DNA of 64,000 nucleotides, taken from assembly GCF_963924675.1 (NCBI RefSeq), contig NC_089232.1:27974842-28038841 (forward strand), read 5' to 3'. The DNA comes from Phocoena phocoena (lineage: Eukaryota > Chordata > Mammalia > Artiodactyla > Phocoenidae). A program made the translations under genes and the position numbers. Below, piece by piece: positions 57,261-64,000 of the stretch. The notes under the pieces were generated by a model that worked only from the letters and a program-made list of their open reading frames with translations, ran no database searches and was not told the DNA's origin. Within the stretch, counting starts at the first letter, position 1; each line of letters opens with the position of its first letter.

Positions 57261-58720
57261 GAAGCTGCTGATTGTAGAAATGGACAGCTTGACCCATGAC
57301 AACAGAAAAAGATTAACTTTCTGATTCTTCAGCATCCTTTACCCTACAAATAATCTTGCCTATTATTGTACTTTAACAATTAACAAAATGATTTCTCAGT
57401 ATGATCTCCCTTATCTTCATCCTGTTACGTTTGACTCCCTGTGCTCTTCTGCTGCTTAAGAAAAAGAAGCCTCGTGGTGTATTTTTCTCAAACCATAGCT
57501 ACTGCTCTTAATTAAACTGACTATTGACAAAATTCAGTAGCTACACTTTTAAACACTTCATAATGTAGATTTTCATCTATAGGTCCCTTCTGGTTCTTAA
57601 GCTTTTCTCACGTGATTAATCCCAAACTTCAATCTTATAAAAATTGGACCTTGATCCACACCTCAACAAAATGTTTCTCTGAGGGTATCACAACCGTATC
57701 AGAAAAACCTAGCCCTTCAGGAATAGCAACTAATATGGGGGCTATCTGTGCTCCAATAGTCAGTTTGTTCTTTTCAGAAACATTGCAGCCCACTTTGCAA
57801 AAACCTATTTTACTTAAACAAGAAATCTGCCCATCTTGAGGACGAAATATTGGCTTGCTCCTGATATACTTAATAATACTTATACTCCCAGTATAGTCTG
57901 TACCCTGCTAGAGTTCTACTTCTTACAAACATAAGGCTTACACCCTCCTACTAACTTACCCTGTATATTGAATCTAATTGTTAGAGGTTTTCAGGAGCTT
58001 AAAATTACCACTCCTCCAGTGGCTCATATTTCTCTGAGAGCAGTACCCACAAACCAAGAAAATGAGGCAAGCACAGACTCACAGACTACTTGGGAGAACA
58101 CCCAGGAGGGATAACTGACTTTCTCTGCATATGTACTGTGAATGAAATTCAGTCCCACAACAAAAGTAACACAACTGAAAAAGACGCTCCAAACTCTTTT
58201 CTCTGACTTTAGCAAACATTATAAATATCACAACTTCTGCTTTAGAAGCTCAACCAATTAAATTTGAGTTCATTAGCTAGAGTTTTCATGAACAATCACA
58301 TAGGCCTTGATTTCCATTTAGCTAGCCACAGGGGAGTTTCTGTTTAGCAATACTTATTGCTCCATCTGTATCCTTCAGGATAGTAGAACATGAGTAGGAT
58401 AAAAGATGATAAAACCACCTGGCTTTCTAAAACAGACCCAGCTGGATTATTCTGGGGTATTTTTTCATTGCAGGGTTTTATAATCTGGGCCCCTGGCTTC
58501 CAGACTTACTGCAAAGGTGAATAATCATTTTGTTTCTGGTAATTGTTTTTTTGGCAGTTGGTCACTGTACCCTGCCCAGAGTGCTAAATGTTACTACACA
58601 GTCATTGTCATGGTGTATGATTCAACAACTTATCCTACAGCTGGAGGACAAGGAAAGATTAACCCTAGTCCAACTACAGTCCATTCTCTGAGTCAGCAGG
58701 ATCCCAGCAATAGTAAAAAA
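57261..58720 (+). pseudogene. Possible env-region remnant of the same ERV
   Basis: Placed by position 3' of the integrase remnant. Short frames only (57612-57839; 58517-58813), with no motif I can assign. I infer env from the order of retroviral genes, not from recognised sequence. Confidence 0.3.
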
Positions 58721-58739
58721 AAAAAAAAAAAATCTGAAT

Positions 58740-59420
58740 ATCATGGATTAACATTCCATGGCCTAACTTTGCCTTTGACCAAAAGTGTTGGGGTTGGGGG
58801 ACTAAGAAAATAAACCTCTGGCATCTGGAAACTGGCCTGACACTAAGAACTAAGCCTCAGTGTTGCTAGGAGCTGACCTGGCAGTCAGAGCTATGCCATA
58901 ATATTTTCCTATTGAGCATAAGCAATCTCGTAGAACACCAACATCACACAAGGTCACTCTGTGACTGTGATGAATGGAGACAAAAAACAAGACCGCTTCA
59001 TAGTCTTGTCTAAGCACAGAGACAGTGTTACTGTGCAAACCATAAACATACTAAACATCTCCCTCTTCCAACTAATTTGAGCGACTGCTGCTTCTTTATC
59101 AGTTATAGCTCTAGCATCACTCTGTTCTTCCCTTCTTCTAGATAAGGTTCATTAAGATACTCAATCATAGAATTATCCCCCCGATATCATCCAATTCAGT
59201 AAAGCCCTGCTTCTCTGAACCTTCCTCAAAATCACTTAACACAAGCCCAAATTCTGTTAAGTCCTAACAACATCCTCTTACTGAGATACTCCACAATTTC
59301 CCATTATGTGTGTTCTCCCTTGTTGCAACAAATAATAAATCCAACTTTGCTTAACTATAGGAATGTTCCCAGTGATGTTCCCTGGCTGGAGAGCATTGAC
59401 ATATTAAACTAAAGGAACTA
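58740..59420 (+). repeat. Possible 3' LTR of the ERV1 remnant
   Basis: A G-rich run (gttggggttgggggac, about 58787-58802) could be a purine tract. Further on, 'tgttctcccttgttgcaaca' with aataataaat resembles an LTR R/U5 with a polyadenylation signal. No second LTR was found to compare with. Confidence 0.3.
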
Positions 59421-60077
59421 TGTAAGTTCTATGCTAGTTTTAAATTTACTGTGAGTGGAGTGCATTCTCAGTTACTAGAATTCTGGTTTCTGCTCTGAAG
59501 CACAATACCTCCTGATCAAAGATTGATTGCTTTGTAGGTTCAAGGCACTGTGCTAGGAAGTAGGAATGCCATCTCCAGGCACCAATCTTTCTATGGCTAA
59601 GCAAGCGCCCCTGTTGATGTTTCCTTCTAGAAGTAGTAGTAGCTGGTGTTAAAGATGGCGCTGCCACAAGAAGACAGGACAGGAGCTGAGGATCCTTTTT
59701 CCCTGAGAGCACAGAGAAACCTGGCCATCCACTATAGTAAGATTAAACCCAAGCCTCATCATTCAGACTCTTCCTATTCCCTGGGTTCTCCATACTGTTT
59801 CCCTGCTGTTATCTCTTTGGGGAGTTCAGCTTTTGCCCAAATCAGGATTCAGGCCTTCCTGTTTCTCTAGGAAGGAAGAAACTGGGCAAGGATGCCCTCA
59901 ATGCAGGAACAGAAAGCTTTAGTCACCAAAAGAGAGTGGTGATTCTGAGCACACTGTGCTTGGAGACATCAAAAACCACACACACATACACTTTTACCGC
60001 ACATACAATTTTACCACCCATACTACATTGTAGTGGCTCCAGCTCTGGCAAAGAGTGCTGTACAAATGTTGTTTACA

Positions 60078-60080
<3 letters not shown>

Positions 60081-60108
<28 letters not shown>

Positions 60109-60394
60109 GGCTGTGCTGTGTCTTCATTGCTGTGCTCGGGCTTTCTCTAGTTGTGGCGAGCGGCGGCTACTCTTTGTTGTGGCGCATGGGCTTCTCATTG
60201 CAGTGGCTTCTTTTGTTGCGGAGCATGGGCTCTAGGCACGTGGGCTCAGTAGTTGTGGCTCGTGGGCTCTAGACCATAGACTTCAGTAGTTGTGGTGCAT
60301 GCGTTTAGTTGCTCCACGGTATGTGGGATCTTCCCAGACCAGGGCTCGACCCCGTGTCCCCTGCATTGGCAGGCAGATTCTTAACCACTTAACC
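60081..60394 (-). repeat. CHR-type SINE, long form (inverted, 5'-truncated)
   Basis: A ttatttatttattt tail at the left, the reverse complement of the long-form body, and an end at 'gcagattcttaaccactt', missing the usual first bases. The flanks tgtttacagatt and tgtttatagatt suggest a target duplication. Confidence 0.9.
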
Positions 60395-61104
60395 CTGTTT
60401 ATAGATTAAGTACATAGATACATCAATGAATAATAAGTTTACCTTGCCTACTGCCTGAGATTATGGCAAAGGGTCCTAGCTAAAAACGTTAAGCGTAAAT
60501 TAGGTACGGATACTGCACTCAGAAAAAAAATTTACTATTATTTGTGACAGCCATCTATTGAAGCAGAGGCCCAAAGGATGGGAAAAGACAGGTGGAGGAC
60601 TATGGGGAGGATGAGACCTACCCATACACCTTGAACAGAGGGTCTGACGACTGAGACTTAGAGTGCAGGTTCCTGGCTATCACTTCCTATAGCAGGACTA
60701 CACCTAAATGAGTGCATAAAAAGTTGAAGTTTGCCAATTCAAAACGGTATAGATTCCCATACCACATATCTAATGTGCCCACAGAACTGAGAGGCTGCTC
60801 AGACTACACCTGCCCACTCATGGGGCATGCCCACTCCTTCATCTAGGAGCCAGGAGGCAGTGAAACAGGGGTAAGGGCATCACGCCCTCCGTTCCCCCTC
60901 CCACATCCATTGTCGTTGCCTCACTCTCCTCCACTTCCTTTCTTCTTCCCCGTCTCCTTTTCTGGATAAACAGAGATGAGGAAAGCAAAAAGCTATCTAT
61001 TAGGAAGGAAAGAAATCTTAATTGGGTTTTTGAAGTTCAAATGTAGAGCAAAAGGCAGATTGCAGTAAAAAATGAAGGATCTGATTCACTAAAACCATAA
61101 AACA

Positions 61105-61470
61105 CGAGATCACATGCAAACGACTACAAGGTCTTTGCATTTTCTGTCCCCCCAGATACCCCCTGTTGCTCACTCTTTTACTTTATTAAGGTTTCTGATC
61201 AAACGTCAGAGGTCTTCTCTGATCACCTGGTCTAAGATGGCATCCCTATCCCCGCCTCCTCCTTCATTCTCTAACCCATCACTCTGCTTTATTTTTCTTC
61301 ATACATTTATCATTAGCTGACATTGTATATGTTTGTTTATTTTTATTTCTACCCACTAGAATATAAACTTCATGAAAGCAAAGACCCTACCTTTTTCACA
61401 ACTTTAACACCTGGAATTATGCCTGCTATATAGTTGCCCTCAATATTTGTCCAGTGAATGAATAAATGAA
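61105..61470 (+). repeat. L2 LINE fragment
   Basis: 'cagaggtcttctctgatcac', 'tctctaacccatcactctgc', 'tagaatataaacttcatgaa', 'gtgaatgaataaatgaatg' follow the L2 3' end. Confidence 0.7.
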
Positions 61471-62644
61471 TGCTATTTTGGTAATCCTCTCACAAAAGGA
61501 ATTTAAAAGGAGCAAGAGGCATTCTCACCCATTCTACCATAGATGTCTGGAAAATCAGATGTGAGGGCTTCCAGACTTTGGTGGTGTGGCCCAGAGATGC
61601 CCAAGGCAGCTTTGATGCCCACTGAAGACCACAAGGCCTATCAGGCAATAGCAGAAGCAATTATAGAGTCTAGTGGAGGAATTAGTGCTCCAGAGATGAA
61701 CAACCTAGGAGAAACTACAACCATGCCCAGATGAGGCCAGTGTGACCATGGGAGAAGCTGTCCACTGCTGGAGTGGCAACAATGCCACCCATCACATGAC
61801 AGCTAGCTAGGCTTCTTGGGAAAGTCATGAATGACAGACTGACAACTTCCAGAAAAATCTGGAGGCAGGGCCAATACTCATCTGATGTGCACAGGTACAG
61901 CCATATTGGCTGTTAAAATATTGAGGTATTTCCATATTCATTGGTAATTAGCCAGTGCCTCAAGCACCCTTCCCGTCTCCACTCCCATTACTTTCTGGTA
62001 CCCCAGACCTACCTCCCTAGGATAGAAAAACTAAAGGGTTAATGCCTGTTATAGCTTGAGCCTCTGGTTTGATTGGCCTATGCCCTTGCCATTCCAGTTG
62101 TTAATTATTTTAATATCACCACTACCTGGGGGCAAGGGGGAGATGAGGCACTATTTGAAGAAAGAACAGAACCAGTGAATTGGGAGATTACTATTAACTT
62201 GGGACTTATCTGAAGCCAGAGGCTGGTGAAGTTTTAGTTTGGAAAAACATTATGAATCTCCAGCTTGCCAGAGCTGTGCTAAGACAAATCCATGGAAAAA
62301 GTCTCCGACAACCTTTGAGCCAGAACATGTGAAGCATGTGGGCCCTGTATGGCAGTGACAGGAGTCATTAAACTGAGCCTACTGCCTGTAAAAGATGAAA
62401 CTCTGGGCTACTTCAAATTGCAGAGTCAGCTGGTTTTCTCCTATCAAAAGATTCACTTTTCAAACTGAAGCCTTTAAAGGTTCAGGCTTTTGTTTTTAAA
62501 TGGGAAAAGAGTGTACATAGGCAGATTACCCCAGATAGTCAGGTTACAGCAGAGCTAATCAAGTTACATCCCTCTTTATCTACCTGTCAGGCCTGAGGCT
62601 GTGCCTTGTCACCTTGGCATCTCTGGGTCAGCCCCAAGTCTCCA

Positions 62645-62770
62645 ATGGCATTTACTCAACAAATATTTATTGACCAACTACTAAATGCCAGTCACTTTGC
62701 CAGATACTAGAGCAACAGAGACTGAATGACACTTTCTCTGCCTTCAGAAGAGTTACAATCTATGGGGCGA
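62645..62770 (-). repeat. L2-like 3' end (inverted)
   Basis: 'tcaacaaatatttattgacc', 'actaaatgccagtcactttg' is the reverse complement of the L2 tail, followed by 'agtctctgccttcagaag'-like text. Confidence 0.5.
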
Positions 62771-64000
62771 CGTAGCCAGACTTGACCCTTAGAAATCAAT
62801 GTCCAGTCTTGCTTGTATCTCATTTCCAAAGCATCACTGGCCTCCACCATGGTGATATTTTTCATGAAGCCAGTAATAAAATTATGAATTGAGGAACTTC
62901 AGTAATCCTTGTAATAGAGTTAACCATAATATACTGTATAATTAAAAATTTGAGAGGGTAAATTTTATGTGGTTCTTGCCACAATTTTTTTTTAAAGTCA
63001 TTTGAATTGCCGTTGCTCTCTACAGTGTATGAACCAAGCCTGGGACTGGTCAATATGGCAGAGCTCTCATTGAGTCCTTCTGCTGTGATTGCATACTGTG
63101 ACTTTCTCCAAAGATGACTCTTCAAGAATGTATAAAGTTAGGTATAAGTGAGGAAGTAATTAGATCTATCAGCTGGTGGCAAGCTATCCCAATGTCTACA
63201 TCTGAAATGTTTAAGCCTGTCCAGCAGCTTTCACATTCCAAGTGAACAGTCTGAAAGACAAACTGATGTCACATGGGTCTGAGCTTTTTAGAGAACAAAC
63301 TGGAATCATCCTTCAACTACAGCACCCTTTAAACAAATGGTTGCATCCTTGAGTTATACAAATATGTCCCTATATCTTTTCACCCATTGTCCTTAGAAAT
63401 AAAAACATATGATGTTGTGGAGGAGAGCCCTGGTAGAAGAAAGGAGATCCCCTAAGGAAGTTACAACAGTACTTCAGATGATGATTGAAAGAACGGAGGA
63501 GAGGAGAGAACCGATGCAAAAGCTATGTAGGGAGTGACATCAGTAGTACCTGGTGACTGGATGTGGGGAAGAGAGGTGGAAAGGAAAGAGTAAAGCTAAA
63601 TCCCAGGTTTTGGTTTGGGCAACTGAGTTGATGATAGAAATATAGAAGTAGGAAGATGCAGCTCTGAAGGGAAAAGTCATGTGTTTAATTATGAGCATTG
63701 AGTTTTAGTTGCCTGAGAGATACCCAGAAAGGAAGTTCAGTTAGCAGCTATATATACAGATCTAGGACTCAGGAAAGAGGGAGGTGTGGGTTGCTGACAA
63801 TGAGCATATATGTGTTAGAGGAAGTCATAACTCAGTACATGTGCCAAGGATGGAACCCTGAATAATACACACATCCCAAAAGAGGAAGAGGTGAACACAG
63901 GCTAAGAAAAAACTACCAGAGGGATAGGAAGAAAACACAAAAGGAACTCAAAGAGTTTCAAGGTGGGAGAAGCCAACAGTATCAAATGCTGCAGAAAGAT

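Larger units (their letters stand above)
55560..64000. other. 5' flank of ALMS1
   Basis: No gene recognised. In human the next gene upstream is EGR4; none of it is visible here. Nothing nameable in 56031-56379, 59421-60080, 60395-61104, 61471-62644 and 62771-63499. 63500-64000 looks like an ancient repeat-like text ('tcaaatgctgcagaaagat') also echoed near 26820-27010, family unknown. 61543-61734 is a 63-codon frame with no recognisable product. Confidence 0.7.

Noticed and set aside
61543..61734. 63-codon frame with a plausible-looking protein
   Set aside because: No known motif, no splice context and no neighbouring frame; could be chance or a processed-gene fragment, not supportable.

Overview
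The window is mammalian nuclear DNA, almost certainly from a cetacean and probably a toothed whale. It carries about two dozen tRNA-derived SINEs of the CHR type (head reading 'cttccctggtggcgcagtgg'), many still flanked by target-site duplications, plus a whale/artiodactyl-type L1 and older mammalian MIR, L2, MER20 and MaLR fossils. The species cannot be read from the sequence.

The only cellular gene I can support is the 5' part of ALMS1 (the Alström syndrome centrosome/basal-body protein), on the minus strand. Exon 1 (ATG at 55204) sits in a CpG island at about 54.83-55.48 kb. Coding exons follow at 32.3, 22.7, 19.1, 17.9-15.8, 15.6 and 10.8 kb. All have consensus splice sites and joining phases. 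The giant repeat-coding exon 8 and everything 3' of it lie beyond base 1. The most interesting point is the 2140-bp exon 5 reading frame. Compared with the human protein as I remember it, the middle 1551 bp (517 codons, no stop) is removed in human as an intron. The donor and acceptor needed for that splice are both present here, so the segment looks like an exitron. A further in-frame 50-codon exon (15548-15697) and a 23-codon extension of exon 7 point the same way: this lineage keeps a longer N-terminal region than the human reference.

Layout: 1-10673 is partial intron 7, nearly all L1 and SINE, including a young L1 nested in an ancient one. 10834-15547 is intron 6. 15548-19192 holds the exon cluster. 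19193-32208 is introns 3 and 2 (MIR, L2, hAT elements, L1, LTRs). 32335-54919 is intron 1, with a broken but nearly full-length L1 at about 36.76-42.57 kb embedded in older L1 and SINE debris. 54920-55560 is exon 1 and the promoter. 55.7-64 kb is the upstream flank, with a decayed gammaretrovirus-like (ERV1) pol remnant, L2 and one SINE; no upstream gene is reached.

I found no tRNA, rRNA, CRISPR array or prokaryotic-type system. All L1 frames seen are broken.
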